NCBI RefSeq assembly: GCF_000758725.1
Contig: NZ_CP009428.1
Location: forward strand, 3,782,001-3,846,000
From: Paenibacillus odorifer
GTDB lineage: Bacteria; Bacillota; Bacilli; Paenibacillales; Paenibacillaceae
Direction of reading: 5' to 3'
DNA length: 64,000 nt
The notes under the pieces were generated by a model that searched no databases, was not told where the DNA came from, and saw nothing but the letters and a program-made list of their open reading frames with translations. Every line of letters starts with the position of its first letter. Positions within the stretch are counted from its first letter, which is position 1. Shown piece by piece: positions 9,101 through 18,663 of the stretch. Both the position numbers and the translations under genes were made by a program.

Positions 9101-9882
9101 ATCGTTTTGCCTCCAGGTCTAATTTTAATCCAGGGACGACCGCTATCCCATTCTACATCAACAGGAATATCATAGGTGGCCAAGATCATTTCTTTGGTTA
9201 ATACTTCTTCTTTCGGTCCGGAACCAGCTAGCTTACCGTCGCGAATTAAAGCAACATGTGTAAAAAGCGGGACAATTTCTTCCACATGATGAGTTACATA
9301 AACAACGGAGACATTACGTTGTCTTAGCTTATCTACTTCAGCCAGCATTTTTTCTCTTTCGTACAGATCAAGACCTGCACAAGGCTCGTCCATAATCAGT
9401 AGTTTGGGGTCAGCCATAAGACATCTTGCCAGCATTGCTTTTTTTCGCTCTCCCTGTGACAAGGTTCCAAAAGGATGAAGTGCCATATTGCCCAGATTCA
9501 TATCCTCTAGCAAGCGGATTGCCTTCTCCTTCACTTCGTGTGGAATGCTCTCGTAGAAACGCAAATAAGCGTAAGCTCCTGTAGCGACAACCTCCCACAC
9601 CGGATCATTTAAAGACATCTTCTCCATTAAGGAAGGACCAATATAACCAATTTCTTTACGAACCTCGCGTAAATCACATTGACCATATTTATTCCCCAAT
9701 ACCTCAACAGTTCCTTTGCTAGGGAATAAATAACCTGTCATAATCTCCAAAATTGTTGTTTTGCCAGAACCATTCCGTCCCAAAATGACCCAGTTTTCGC
9801 CTTCCTTAACTTCTAAGGACACATCGTCCAAGATTAGGCTTTCTTCTCTGCGCAGAGATAAATGTTGTAATGAAATGATCAT
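9097..9882 (-). CDS. ABC transporter-type ATP-binding protein without permease (YlmA-like)
   Basis: 261 residues, a single ABC domain: Walker A GRNGSGKTT, signature LSQGE, Walker B LLIMDEPCAGLD, switch His in VYVTHH. It resembles B. subtilis YlmA. No membrane partner or binding protein is encoded nearby, and the neighbours are nucleic-acid enzymes. It may work with a distant permease or in a non-transport role; neither is shown. ATGA overlap with the upstream thioredoxin gene, and AAGGAG 9 nt before ATG. It is translationally coupled to the methyltransferase behind it. Confidence 0.88.
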   Translation of the reverse strand: MIISLQHLSLRREESLILDDVSLEVKEGENWVILGRNGSGKTTILEIMTGYLFPSKGTVEVLGNKYGQCDLREVRKEIGYIGPSLMEKMSLNDPVWEVVATGAYAYLRFYESIPHEVKEKAIRLLEDMNLGNMALHPFGTLSQGERKKAMLARCLMADPKLLIMDEPCAGLDLYEREKMLAEVDKLRQRNVSVVYVTHHVEEIVPLFTHVALIRDGKLAGSGPKEEVLTKEMILATYDIPVDVEWDSGRPWIKIRPGGKTI

Positions 9883-10202
9883 GATATAACACTCCTTATG
9901 TATTCCAGAATCCGCTCAACTGAAACCATTGAATAATAAATATGCGGATCCTCTATCCGGTCAGCAGAAGCCACTAGTAGAGCAGGAACACTGGTAATAC
10001 GGTATTGTTGTACCAGATTAGGCAACATGTTCACATTTCCAGCAACCATTTGGAGTTCAGCAGGCAACAGATGTGCCGCCACTTCCAACATGCGTTCTGT
10101 TGCCTTACAGGTACCACACAGCGGAGTATGCAAAAACACTACCAGCGGTTCTCCCGGTCTCGTGAGTATCTCCAGTAAATCCGCTTCGTTCATTTCCTTC
10201 AT
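9879..10202 (-). CDS. thioredoxin-like protein
   Basis: 107 residues, thioredoxin fold. The redox site is CGTCKATER in the first third (C-G-T-C instead of C-G-P-C). The cis-Pro appears in ITSVPALLV. No signal peptide, so cytosolic. It should reduce or exchange disulfides, or tether a partner. The start ATG overlaps the stop of the cREC gene (ATGA). A second ATG three codons in (MNEADLL) is also possible. Its place between cREC and the lone ABC ATPase is the main clue to its role, and that role is unknown. Confidence 0.85.
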   Translation of the reverse strand: MKEMNEADLLEILTRPGEPLVVFLHTPLCGTCKATERMLEVAAHLLPAELQMVAGNVNMLPNLVQQYRITSVPALLVASADRIEDPHIYYSMVSVERILEYIRSVIS

Positions 10203-10543
10203 TTTAGTCCCATCTCCCCAGCGATATCTTGAAGCTTATCAGAACTCAGGGGACCATTAAACAAGCGCATCCCCTCAGGTTTAGCCGCGTATAAGATTTC
10301 ATACATTTCTTTTCTCCCTAAAACGCTGGAGGTGTGTAGATAGATTTCACAGGGGTACAGTCCTTCCAGAACAATCCGTCTAGCCACTTCCCCACCTGAA
10401 TAATCATCCGGTCCCATATCATAATCTAACGATAAAATACCGACCTCACACTCACGCAGCATCAGAAGACATTCTTCTGTTGTCCGGGCTAAAGCAAATC
10501 CAAGCGGACCTTTACGGAGATCGTCCATATAGATATGAATCAC
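10199..10543 (-). CDS. cyclic-phosphate-processing receiver-like protein (cREC)
   Basis: 114 residues, a lone receiver-like fold. Visible: Asp7-Asp8 after strand 1 (YMDDLR), LDYDMGPDD with Asp40/Asp42 at the phospho-acceptor strand, and YLHTSS (His70) on the next strand. This DD / LDxDxG / HxSS pattern is that of the cREC family, which comparative genomics has proposed to sense or process cyclic phosphates in RNA-repair and conflict systems. That activity is a family-level prediction. GTG start with GGGGGG inside the last codons of nfo, 3 nt gap. A degenerate ordinary receiver is the alternative. Confidence 0.7.
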   Translation of the reverse strand: MIHIYMDDLRKGPLGFALARTTEECLLMLRECEVGILSLDYDMGPDDYSGGEVARRIVLEGLYPCEIYLHTSSVLGRKEMYEILYAAKPEGMRLFNGPLSSDKLQDIAGEMGLK

Positions 10544-10546
10544 TTT

Positions 10547-11404
10547 CTAGCCCCCCGCTTCAAACCAACTGCGAACAGTAGCTATTTCATTCCGATGACT
10601 GCCATCTGGACCCTTTTCAGTTTCCAAAACAACAGATGTTTTACGTAATGGATCAGAAGTTATTAAGCTTTCAAGACCCTTTTCGCCGATAAAACCTTTT
10701 CCTATTCCAGCATGCCGGTCCCGTCTTGAACCAAAGGGAAACATAGAATCATTAAGATGAACAGCTACAAGATGCGGCCAAAATCCAAGCTGGTTTCCTC
10801 GTTCAAGCAAGTCTTCCGTATGTTCAGGATTCCAAATTCCTGCTGCAAAAGCATGACAGGTATCCAGACAAAATCCAATCTTCTCGGGAAACTGGCTAAG
10901 CTCACGAACCTTCACCAATTCTTCAAGTGTAATCCCTTCGGTACCATGGTTGCCCGCTTGATTCTCAATTAGCAGCTTGGCGTTACCTTCCCAGGACTCC
11001 AGCGTCTCATTCATACATTGTATAATATTTTGATAGCCTTGTAACGGCTCCATTCCAGCAAAATGTCCAAAATGAACAACAATGCCTAAGGAACCACAGG
11101 CTTCAGCAATTTCCAGATCGTTAAGAAGGGAGTCTACATACACCTTTCGAGGGGTAGCGTCATCCCTATTCGCAGCCATATTGATTGCATAAGGGGTGTG
11201 GGCGATAGAGGTGATCCCTTTTTCTTGGCAAAAGAGTGCACAATCCCTTGTATCTCGAATATCAACCGTCTTTAACTTCAGACTGCGCGGATTTTTCGGA
11301 AAATATTGAAAACTTGTTGCACCGCTCTCCCAAGCAAATCGGGCAGCTCTCCCATATCCACCACGAATGCTGACATGAGCCCCTATTTTGGGTTTAGGCT
11401 TCAT
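10547..11404 (-). CDS. nfo: deoxyribonuclease IV (endonuclease IV)
   Basis: About 285 residues, a xylose-isomerase-like TIM barrel with three zinc ions. Motifs: KIGAHVSIRGG at the N-terminus, HTPYAIN, GIVVHFGHF, LIENQAGNHG, GFCLDTCHAF, VHLNDS...GSRRDRHAGIG and VLETEKG. It cuts 5' of abasic sites and removes 3'-blocking phosphates and sugars. The open frame extends upstream, but the family start is ATG 11404 (MKPKPKIGAHVS), overlapping the end of the Fpg-like gene by 11 nt. The ribosome binding site there is weak, which suggests coupled translation. The pairing with an Fpg/Nei glycosylase is biochemically sensible. Confidence 0.93.
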   Translation of the reverse strand: MKPKPKIGAHVSIRGGYGRAARFAWESGATSFQYFPKNPRSLKLKTVDIRDTRDCALFCQEKGITSIAHTPYAINMAANRDDATPRKVYVDSLLNDLEIAEACGSLGIVVHFGHFAGMEPLQGYQNIIQCMNETLESWEGNAKLLIENQAGNHGTEGITLEELVKVRELSQFPEKIGFCLDTCHAFAAGIWNPEHTEDLLERGNQLGFWPHLVAVHLNDSMFPFGSRRDRHAGIGKGFIGEKGLESLITSDPLRKTSVVLETEKGPDGSHRNEIATVRSWFEAGG

Positions 11405-12209
11405 GCTGACAGTCTGGGCAATAAAATACTTTGCGTCCAGACAGCTCTGTTTTGATAATCGTTCCCCCATCGCGTAGGCAAGGCTCGCCCTCACGGTCAT
11501 AGACTTTACATTGATCATTATAGGAACCCGTAACCGTGTCACCAGTCATAAACGGCATTTCCATGTATCCGCCGATCACTGTCGCATCAGTTAATACTTT
11601 TTGAATGCTTTGATACAGACGGGAAATGGCTTCAGGTGATAAATTTTGTACTAAAACTGAAGGCAGAAGCCCAGCGTCAAAAGCAATCTCATCCGCATAA
11701 CAATTTCCAATACCCGCCATTACATGCTGATTCACTAACAGACTTTTTAACGCACCACGCCGCCCTTTTAATATTCCTGCAAAACGTTCCGGCGTCATCC
11801 GTCGATCCAGCAGCTCAGGTCCAAGCTTACCCATCGTTGCTTCGCTTTCCTTCACGGATACTAAATGTAAGAACCCTAACCGCAGGCCCATAAAATAAAG
11901 GATCTGATCACCAAATGCGATTTCTACTTGCGTATTACGATCCGGCCGCTCTTCTTCTGAACCATAAAAAAGCAATCCACCCAGCATTAAATGCAATAGT
12001 AATCTTCGTCCATCATGGAGATGAAACAAAATGTACTTGGCGCGCCGCTCTACAAAAACAACACGCGCACCGATCAAGGCATCAATGAAAGCTTCTGTTT
12101 CCATGTTAATTGTTTTTTCTCTGTTCACAATTACATTAGTTATCGGAACATTTATAATACGCTGGCTAAGCAGCTGTCTATAATTCTCCATTTCCGGCAA
12201 TTCTGGCAT
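11394..12209 (-). CDS. Fpg/Nei-family DNA glycosylase/AP lyase (paralogue type)
   Basis: About 271 residues. MPELPEMENYR gives the catalytic Pro and Glu after Met removal. Other marks: ERRAKYILFHL, LLVNQHVMAGIGNCYADE, and a C-terminal zinc-finger region. The start is ATG 12209, 9 nt after GAGGGG; an ATG two codons earlier would bury the Pro and is rejected. The finger reads PCLRDGG...YCPDC, so the second Cys of the first pair is Asp. The LHLMLGG segment also differs from canonical MutM. This may be a second, Nei-like enzyme besides a MutM elsewhere. It excises oxidised bases; exact specificity unknown. Confidence 0.82.
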   Translation of the reverse strand: MPELPEMENYRQLLSQRIINVPITNVIVNREKTINMETEAFIDALIGARVVFVERRAKYILFHLHDGRRLLLHLMLGGLLFYGSEEERPDRNTQVEIAFGDQILYFMGLRLGFLHLVSVKESEATMGKLGPELLDRRMTPERFAGILKGRRGALKSLLVNQHVMAGIGNCYADEIAFDAGLLPSVLVQNLSPEAISRLYQSIQKVLTDATVIGGYMEMPFMTGDTVTGSYNDQCKVYDREGEPCLRDGGTIIKTELSGRKVFYCPDCQHEA

Positions 12210-12254
12210 ACTCATCGTCCCCTCTAAGTTGGTGAAGTAATAAGACCCTAGCTA

Positions 12255-13043
12255 TTATACACCGAGAAACATTTTAAGTTCAGCTAAATCGGCACATATT
12301 TCATCGGGAGTGATCCCTGTGATACTTTTATAGTGCTCCAGATTCTCTGTAGTGGTTAAACCGGTAAGAACAAGGATTGTACGACAGCCCGCATTAACAC
12401 CGGCAGCGATATCCGTACGCATATTATCCCCAACAACAGCAGCATGTTCAGGTTGAATTTTCAGAAGATCTGTCGCATATTTGATCAGATGCGATTCAGG
12501 CTTACCGATCACTACTGGCTTCACACCACTGGCAGCCTCAATTGCTGCACCGATCGTACCCGCACCCGGCATAACCCCATCATCTGATGGTAACATTAAA
12601 TCTGGATTGGTGAGCACAAACTTTGCCCCGCTCAAAATCCAACGCGAAGCTTGAGCTAACGAAGCATAATTAAAAGAACGATCGATACCTTGCACCACAT
12701 AATCAGGTGATTCTGTGACGATTTGGAGCCCTGCCTCAATGCAAGCCATACGCAGTCCCTCTTCTCCAAGTATCGCCACTGTAGCCCCAGGTGATTCCTC
12801 AGCTATGTAACGTGCGGCTGCCATAGAAGAGGTACATACCTCCTCAGCTTTCGCCTCAATTCCCATTCCACTTAAGTGGGCAGCAACGTTAGCTGCCGTG
12901 CGCGATGAGTTATTGGTAACAAATAAAAAAGGGATATCCGCTTCACGAAGAGCCTTTATCAGCAGATCAGCACCGGGAATCATTTTATGCCCATGGTACA
13001 ATGTACCGTCTAGATCAATCAATAATCCTTCAATTTGTTCCAT
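12255..13043 (-). CDS. HAD-IIA family phosphatase (NagD/YutF-like)
   Basis: About 262 residues. DLDGTLYHG at the N-terminus has the nucleophile and acid Asp, FVTNNSSRT is motif II, IGKPESHLI carries the motif III Lys, and VGDNMRTDI is motif IV. A cap of about 100 residues between motifs II and III marks the C2 subclass. These hydrolyse small sugar or nucleotide phosphates. An upstream ATG (13064) has no ribosome binding site; ATG 13043 follows TGAGGGGT and is chosen. First gene of the operon, 45 nt before the glycosylase gene. Confidence 0.9.
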   Translation of the reverse strand: MEQIEGLLIDLDGTLYHGHKMIPGADLLIKALREADIPFLFVTNNSSRTAANVAAHLSGMGIEAKAEEVCTSSMAAARYIAEESPGATVAILGEEGLRMACIEAGLQIVTESPDYVVQGIDRSFNYASLAQASRWILSGAKFVLTNPDLMLPSDDGVMPGAGTIGAAIEAASGVKPVVIGKPESHLIKYATDLLKIQPEHAAVVGDNMRTDIAAGVNAGCRTILVLTGLTTTENLEHYKSITGITPDEICADLAELKMFLGV

Positions 13044-13087
13044 CACTAACCCCTCAGTTTCCATAATAAATTTAATTAATATAATAA

Positions 13088-13294
13088 ATAAATAATAGTA
13101 TTAACAAACTCGCAGCCTTTGCCCTGCTTGGATTTACAGGCATACTCAAGCCCTTTAGGTGGAAGATATCACCTACTGATTTTCGGCAATATGTCCAGCC
13201 ATTCGTTCGTCTTTTACTCCGTGATTACTTTAAATCTAACACACTTCGTCGAATGAAATCGAACAAGCGTCCCATCCAGCATTTTTTAGCATAG
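13088..13294 (+). other. open frame with protein-like text but no start (possible remnant)
   Basis: Within the 290-nt gap between the HAD and RNase Z genes, the plus strand is open for about 68 codons to TAG at 13294. It reads like a protein fragment (LAAFALLGFTGILKPF, then QYVQPFVRLLLRDYF and a basic tail). There is no ATG, GTG or TTG near its 5' end and no ribosome binding site. It is either a decayed gene end or a chance open frame. No other feature was seen in this gap. Confidence 0.2.
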
Positions 13295-13336
13295 CACTGT
13301 CATTTCCTGCGCTTTCCCGGAAAATAATCATTCCCC

Positions 13337-14275
13337 CTATTGCCCATTTAGTCTGCGAGGTACCGGATATGCATTAAATTCCTCAGCTAATAATGTCTCA
13401 GGGAATATGAGTTCAGCTTCCTCAAGCAAAGGAATTAACTCTTCATGCGAGCTGTAACGAGAACTGAAATGAGTCAGCAACAGCTGTCCTGCTTTGGCTT
13501 CTTTTGCTAACTCTGCAGCCTGACGCGCTGTACTGTGATGATATTGATACGCCATGTCAGCCAGATCATGGGCGAAGGTTGCTTCATGAACAACAAGGTC
13601 TGCATTAAGAGAGAGTTCTAAGGCTCCCGAACAAGGTCTTGTATCCCCAAGGATAGTAACAATACGTCCTCGTTTAGGTTCCCTGACAACATCAGCAGCA
13701 CAGATTCGTACACCTTCATCCGTAACAACATCTTCACCTTTTTTTAATTTCCCATAAATCGGTCCCGGTTTTAAACCATAACTCTTAAGCAATTCCGTAT
13801 TGAGGCTTCCGGGACTATCCTTTTCCGTTACCCGGTAGCCATAGCTGTCAATGCGATGCTCAAGTAATGCAGCTTCAACTTTAAAGCCATCATCCTCGAA
13901 TATAGTTCCTCCTGTATGCTCCACAATCTCAATCTTATAAGGAATTCGGGATTGGCTCACAGCTAAGGAGATCTCTAGGTATGCTTTTAATCCAGGGGGG
14001 CCGTACACCGTTAACGGCGCTGTCCCTCCCTGATAACCACGACTTGATAATAGACCTGGAAGACCAAATAGGTGATCACCATGCAAGTGGGTAATGAATA
14101 GCTTTTCCAGCTTTCCTAGCCGAATCGGTGAACTAAGAACCTGATGTTGTGTACCTTCCCCACAATCGAACATCCAAATACTGCGACGTTCTTCCAGCAG
14201 TCTTAATGTAACGGACGTTACATTACGTTGTAGCGTTGGCACACCTGCATTAGTACCTAAAAAATATAAATCCAT
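13337..14275 (-). CDS. rnz: ribonuclease Z
   Basis: 312 residues, normal length for the short bacterial form. It removes 3' trailers from CCA-less tRNA precursors. Metallo-beta-lactamase motif THLHGDHLFGLPG, phosphodiesterase signs GTNAGVPTLQRN at the N-terminus, LEHRIDSYGYR (exosite side), LGDTRPC, HEATFAH, and LTHFSSRY near the end. ATG start after GGGAGG. Monocistronic by position, convergent with nothing. The catalytic set looks complete. Confidence 0.94.
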   Translation of the reverse strand: MDLYFLGTNAGVPTLQRNVTSVTLRLLEERRSIWMFDCGEGTQHQVLSSPIRLGKLEKLFITHLHGDHLFGLPGLLSSRGYQGGTAPLTVYGPPGLKAYLEISLAVSQSRIPYKIEIVEHTGGTIFEDDGFKVEAALLEHRIDSYGYRVTEKDSPGSLNTELLKSYGLKPGPIYGKLKKGEDVVTDEGVRICAADVVREPKRGRIVTILGDTRPCSGALELSLNADLVVHEATFAHDLADMAYQYHHSTARQAAELAKEAKAGQLLLTHFSSRYSSHEELIPLLEEAELIFPETLLAEEFNAYPVPRRLNGQ

Positions 14276-14341
14276 TCTTTTTCCTCCCTTCTACTTATTG
14301 GCTCAACCATCTCTTTTCAATTCTAAACGACCTTCTTCCAG

Positions 14342-14368
14342 CAAAAAACCCCCCAGTTACGGGAGGTT
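14342..14368 (-). terminator. intrinsic terminator of metH
   Basis: On the minus strand AACCTCCCGTAACTGGGGGGTT is followed by TTTTTT. A second small hairpin (GGGGATACAATCCCC, 14377-14392) lies just before it and may pause or stabilise the 3' end. Confidence 0.75.
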
Positions 14369-14418
14369 CCGCTGAAGGGGATACAATCCCCTACAGACCA
14401 GGTATATAAATGAAAGAA

Positions 14419-17400
14419 TTACAGCTTCTCTACATTAAAATACTGCGCTTCTGGATGGGCAAATACCATAGCCGAAACGGAAGCTTCGGGCTCCATCATA
14501 AAGCCTTCTGTAAGGTGAACACCGATATCCTCCGGAGATAACAACTTAAACAGTGGACCTTGATCTTCTAAATCCGGGCATGCAGGATAACCAAATGAAA
14601 CACGGATCCCTTGGTATCTTGCCCCATGTCTTTGCTTCATCGTCATATCCGCCGGATCTGAGAAACCCCAAGTATCGCGCATCATATGATGGACACGTTC
14701 TGCCAGTCCTTCTGCCACTTCAAGTGCAACCGACTGCAAGGCGTGTGAACGCAGATAATCTCCGCTTTCTTTCAGCTGAGTAGACAATTCACGTACACCG
14801 TGACCTGCTGTTACAACTAGGAATCCAACATAGTCCATAATACCACTGTCAACAGGTTTCAAGAAGTCCGCCAAGCACAGATGAGGCTCTACCCCTTGTC
14901 TTGGGAAAGTAAAGGTATGCAGGATCTCGGACGTATTCTGTGGATTATACACTATAATATCATTCCCTTGCGATTGTGCAGGGAAGAATTGATACATAGC
15001 ATGTGGAGTAATGGTACCCTCTAGCATCGCTTGATGGAGAATATCGTCTACGGTACCCTTCAGTTCAACAGTCCGCTGATCTCCAGCAGCTAATTGGGCT
15101 TCTACAGAACCCCGTAACCCCAAATGATGACCCAGCAGCATTTGCATATTCACATAGGGGATAATATGCCCCAATGGATAGTTACGCAGTACGTGGCGTT
15201 CTAAATCCGGTGGAACAAAAACAGGTGCATCTGGAGATATTTTGGAACGCACTGCTCTGGTTAGTTTCGGCAGTTCTTGCTTAGGCGCAACCGCAACCGC
15301 TGCTTCTGCCTCCACACGAATTTCCTCGGCAATCTTCTCCCGTTCTTCAGGGTTCATAAGCCGATTGGCAATATCCAGCCCGTCCATAGCGTCCTTAGCA
15401 TACAATACTAGGCCGTCATATTCTGGACGAATACGGGTCTTCGTAAATTTACGGGTCAAAGCTGCGCCGCCAACCATAATCGGAACATCGATCCCAGCTG
15501 TACGTAAATCCTGAGCGGTGAGCACCATCTGCTGAGCAGATTTTACAAGCAGCCCGGACAATCCTATCGCATCAGCTTTTTCTCGACGGAAGGCTTCGAT
15601 AATGGTCTCTGGTGGTACTTTTATACCCAAATTAATGATCTGATAACCATTGTTGGAGAGGATGATCTCCACTAGATTCTTACCAATATCATGCACGTCC
15701 CCTTTTACGGTCGCCAGCATAATTTTTCCTTTAACCGCTGTCTCATCCTTCTGCATAAACTGCTCTAGGTGATTCACAGAAGCCTTCATCACTTCAGCGC
15801 TTTGCAGCACTTCAGCAACAATCAATTCATTATTATTAAATAACCGGCCGACTTCCGACATCCCTGCCATCAGCGGTCCATTGATGATCTCCAGCGGACC
15901 AGATTTAGTCAATGCTTCATTTAGATCAGGAATGAGTCCTTCCTTCGTACCTTCAACCACATAGGAGGCTAAACGTTCTTCAAGTGACAGGTTGGAAATC
16001 TTCTCTTTTTTCTCTACTTTTTTACCACGGAAAGCAGCTACAAAAGCAGAAAGCGTCTCATCATTCGTATTATAAATCAGTTCCTCAGCAAGATGACGTT
16101 CTTCGGCAGGAATGGAAGCATACCGCTCCACTTTCTCTGTATTTACGATCGCATAATCTAATCCAGCTTTTGTACATTCATAAAGGAATACTGAGTTCAA
16201 CACTTCACGTCCCGCTTCTGGCAATCCAAAGGAGACGTTGCTGATGCCCAAGATCGTATGAACACCTGGAAGTGCTTCCTTGATCAAACGAATGCCGTCA
16301 ATCGTTTCTTTTGCTGAACCGATATATTGTTCATCTCCGGTTCCTACAGGGAACACCAGCGTGTCAAAAATAAGATCTTCTCCTGCTAAACCATACTTGT
16401 TCACTAGCAAGTCATAGGAGCGTTTAGCCACTTCCAGTTTATCTGTCGCCTTAATTGCTTGTCCCGTCTCATCGATGGTACCCACAACAATAGCTGCGCC
16501 ATATTTATGAATGATCGGCGTCACCAGCTCGAATTTCTCTTCACCATCTTCAAGGTTAATAGAGTTAATTATCGCCTTACCTTGGCAGTACTGCAAAGCT
16601 AAATCAATAACCTTAGGATCGGTAGTATCGATCATCAGAGGTACTTTAACCTTTTTTACAACCAGTTCTAAGAAAAGCTTAATATCTTCAATCTCATCGC
16701 GGTCAGGGTCTTGTACACACACGTCAATAACCTGTGCCCCACTCTTTACCTGAGCTCGGGCAATTTCTGAGGCTTCCTCATATTTACCTTCGACGATAAG
16801 ACGTTTGAATTTACGAGAGCCAAGTACATTCGTACGTTCACCAACCATGTAAGGACGGTTGTCGTTCTCAATATAGATAGGCTCAATACCTGAAAGTGCA
16901 GGTGGATGATTACCTGCCAGCGGGCGTGGAGGATATTCGAAAAGTGCTTCCTTCATCGCACGGATATGCTCTGGTGTCGTTCCACAGCAGCCCCCCGCAA
17001 TATTCAGCCAGCCTTTTTCAGCAAAGGCTGCAATCTTGCGAGCTAAAGAATCTGGAGATTCATGATAATGTCCATTCTCATCCGGCAATCCTGCGTTTGG
17101 ATAACAGCTCACGGCTGCCGAGGAGATCTCCGAAAGCGAACGAATATGATCCCGCATGAACTCTGGACCAGTCGCACAGTTGAGGCCCATAGAGATAGGC
17201 TTCAGATGTTCTAATGAGATATAAAATGCTTCAATATTCTGACCCGCCAGTGTAGTACCCATTGGTTCAATTGTTCCTGAAATCATAACCGGTAATGTGA
17301 TGCCAGTCTTTTCAAAAGCATTACGAATACCAATACTTCCAGCTTTAACGTTAAGTGTATCTTGAGAGGTCTCCAGCAGCAAAACATCTACTTTACCGTC

Positions 17401-17856
17401 GATCAATGCCACTGCTTGTTCCTCATAGCTATCAACTAGCTCTTGGAAAGTAACGCCTCCAGTTACTGAGAGCGTTTTTGTTGTTGGACCCATAGCCCCC
17501 ACGACGTATCGCGGACGGTCAGGTGTGTCATATTTGTCTACTGCTCTGCGGGCCAACTCTGCTGCCGCTAGATTGATCTCACGTGCGCGCTGAGGAATAT
17601 CATATTCCGCCAGTACAACAGAGGTTGCACCAAATGTGTTAGTCTCAATGAGATCAGCCCCTGCTTCGAGATACTGCTCATGAATCGTCTGAATGACTTC
17701 TGGACGTGTTAATACCAGCATTTCATTACAGCCATCCAGCTCATCGCCACCAAAATCTTCTCCAGTAAGAGGCACCTGTTGGATCATTGTGCCCATTGCG
17801 CCATCAAGGATCAAAATCCTTTGTTGTAAGCTTTCCTCAAGTGTATATTTAGCCAA
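14419..17856 (-). CDS. metH: cobalamin-dependent methionine synthase
   Basis: 1145 residues with the four classic modules in order. Homocysteine/zinc barrel (about 1-300, [29 protein letters not shown]). Methyltetrahydrofolate barrel (about 320-590, [21 protein letters not shown]). B12 cap and Rossmann domain (about 620-860), where [10 protein letters not shown] supplies the cobalt-ligand His. SAM-dependent reactivation domain (about 880-1145, [16 protein letters not shown] motif seen as [12 protein letters not shown]). It makes methionine from homocysteine. TTG start after GGGGGG. No S-box or B12 riboswitch is visible in the 119-nt upstream gap. Confidence 0.97.
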   Translation of the reverse strand: MAKYTLEESLQQRILILDGAMGTMIQQVPLTGEDFGGDELDGCNEMLVLTRPEVIQTIHEQYLEAGADLIETNTFGATSVVLAEYDIPQRAREINLAAAELARRAVDKYDTPDRPRYVVGAMGPTTKTLSVTGGVTFQELVDSYEEQAVALIDGKVDVLLLETSQDTLNVKAGSIGIRNAFEKTGITLPVMISGTIEPMGTTLAGQNIEAFYISLEHLKPISMGLNCATGPEFMRDHIRSLSEISSAAVSCYPNAGLPDENGHYHESPDSLARKIAAFAEKGWLNIAGGCCGTTPEHIRAMKEALFEYPPRPLAGNHPPALSGIEPIYIENDNRPYMVGERTNVLGSRKFKRLIVEGKYEEASEIARAQVKSGAQVIDVCVQDPDRDEIEDIKLFLELVVKKVKVPLMIDTTDPKVIDLALQYCQGKAIINSINLEDGEEKFELVTPIIHKYGAAIVVGTIDETGQAIKATDKLEVAKRSYDLLVNKYGLAGEDLIFDTLVFPVGTGDEQYIGSAKETIDGIRLIKEALPGVHTILGISNVSFGLPEAGREVLNSVFLYECTKAGLDYAIVNTEKVERYASIPAEERHLAEELIYNTNDETLSAFVAAFRGKKVEKKEKISNLSLEERLASYVVEGTKEGLIPDLNEALTKSGPLEIINGPLMAGMSEVGRLFNNNELIVAEVLQSAEVMKASVNHLEQFMQKDETAVKGKIMLATVKGDVHDIGKNLVEIILSNNGYQIINLGIKVPPETIIEAFRREKADAIGLSGLLVKSAQQMVLTAQDLRTAGIDVPIMVGGAALTRKFTKTRIRPEYDGLVLYAKDAMDGLDIANRLMNPEEREKIAEEIRVEAEAAVAVAPKQELPKLTRAVRSKISPDAPVFVPPDLERHVLRNYPLGHIIPYVNMQMLLGHHLGLRGSVEAQLAAGDQRTVELKGTVDDILHQAMLEGTITPHAMYQFFPAQSQGNDIIVYNPQNTSEILHTFTFPRQGVEPHLCLADFLKPVDSGIMDYVGFLVVTAGHGVRELSTQLKESGDYLRSHALQSVALEVAEGLAERVHHMMRDTWGFSDPADMTMKQRHGARYQGIRVSFGYPACPDLEDQGPLFKLLSPEDIGVHLTEGFMMEPEASVSAMVFAHPEAQYFNVEKL

Positions 17857-17975
17857 CTAATAGTCCCCCCAGTAAAACATTAGAGTAAGTTTAGCAGAAT
17901 AAAGGAATTTCGAAAAGCCTTCCTTTCCACTCTGCTTTATCTGTTATTGCTCAGCAACCGTTGTGAACCTTTGAA

Positions 17976-18401
17976 TCATGGTTTCACAGACAGCTCTTTG
18001 CTAGGCATAGAGTGCTGTGTCCGGGCTGTCACATGTGAAGTGACATTATATTGTCCTTCCTTTTCAAGGGTCCCTTCTGCTTGATAGACTCCTTTACCTA
18101 TTAGCTTTCCCTTAAGCTCTATTTTCTGTCCCTCATCATTTTTATTCACAATTTCGAACAGAACCTCTTTTGCATCATCTACTGCCTCGTTATCTTGGGT
18201 CACCACAGCTTCAAAGGTTACCTTTTGATTTACAACAACTTCTTCAGGACTCCATTGTAGTTCGACTTTGATAGGTTCCATAGACATGTTCATATTCATG
18301 TTATGTATTTCTGAATGCTTGGTTCCATTTGAAGAACATCCACCTAGTACTAGAAGTGTTGCACCTAATAATACAGCGACTAATTTCTTCGATCTCATCA
18401 T
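17976..18401 (-). CDS. YtkA-like lipoprotein with Met/His-rich N-terminus
   Basis: About 141 residues. A basic N-terminus, a hydrophobic stretch and lipobox LGGC give a lipid-anchored outer-face protein. Just after the anchor, HSEIHNMNMNMSM could bind copper. The rest is a small beta-sandwich of the YtkA/FixH-like type (VELQWSPEEVVVNQKVTF, GVYQAEGTL, GQYNVTSHV). Related proteins sit near cytochrome oxidase or copper genes; here no such gene is adjacent. The GGGAGGG site supports ATG 18401 or 18398, not the upstream TTG. Function unknown beyond surface location. Confidence 0.7.
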   Translation of the reverse strand: MMRSKKLVAVLLGATLLVLGGCSSNGTKHSEIHNMNMNMSMEPIKVELQWSPEEVVVNQKVTFEAVVTQDNEAVDDAKEVLFEIVNKNDEGQKIELKGKLIGKGVYQAEGTLEKEGQYNVTSHVTARTQHSMPSKELSVKP

Positions 18402-18582
18402 TTGGAGCCCTCCCAATCATTATCGAATAATAAAAATCTACCAATTCATGTTATACATCTCCATCTATTATACACATTATTATTGGTTTTTCAGTATTTT
18501 GCATCAATTCCGCATTAGACTTGTGACTTAAATCATTTACTTAAAAATCTAATGAAATCCTTATGTTAGTATGTATGTACAG

Positions 18583-18625
18583 AAAAGCAGCGAGTTTCTT
18601 AGGATCTCAGAAACTCGCTGCTTTT
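18583..18625 (-). terminator. perfect hairpin terminator
   Basis: AAAAGCAGCGAGTTTCT and its exact complement flank an 8-9-nt loop. Read on the minus strand it follows the HAD gene ending at 18664 and runs into TTTTCTGT. It could also act on the plus strand. Confidence 0.85.
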
Positions 18626-18663
18626 ATAAAGTCTTTATGTTGGAGCTAATAGCTCTGTATATC

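Noticed and set aside
17857..17975. Possible S-box or B12 riboswitch before metH
   Set aside because: Gap of 119 nt without the conserved elements.
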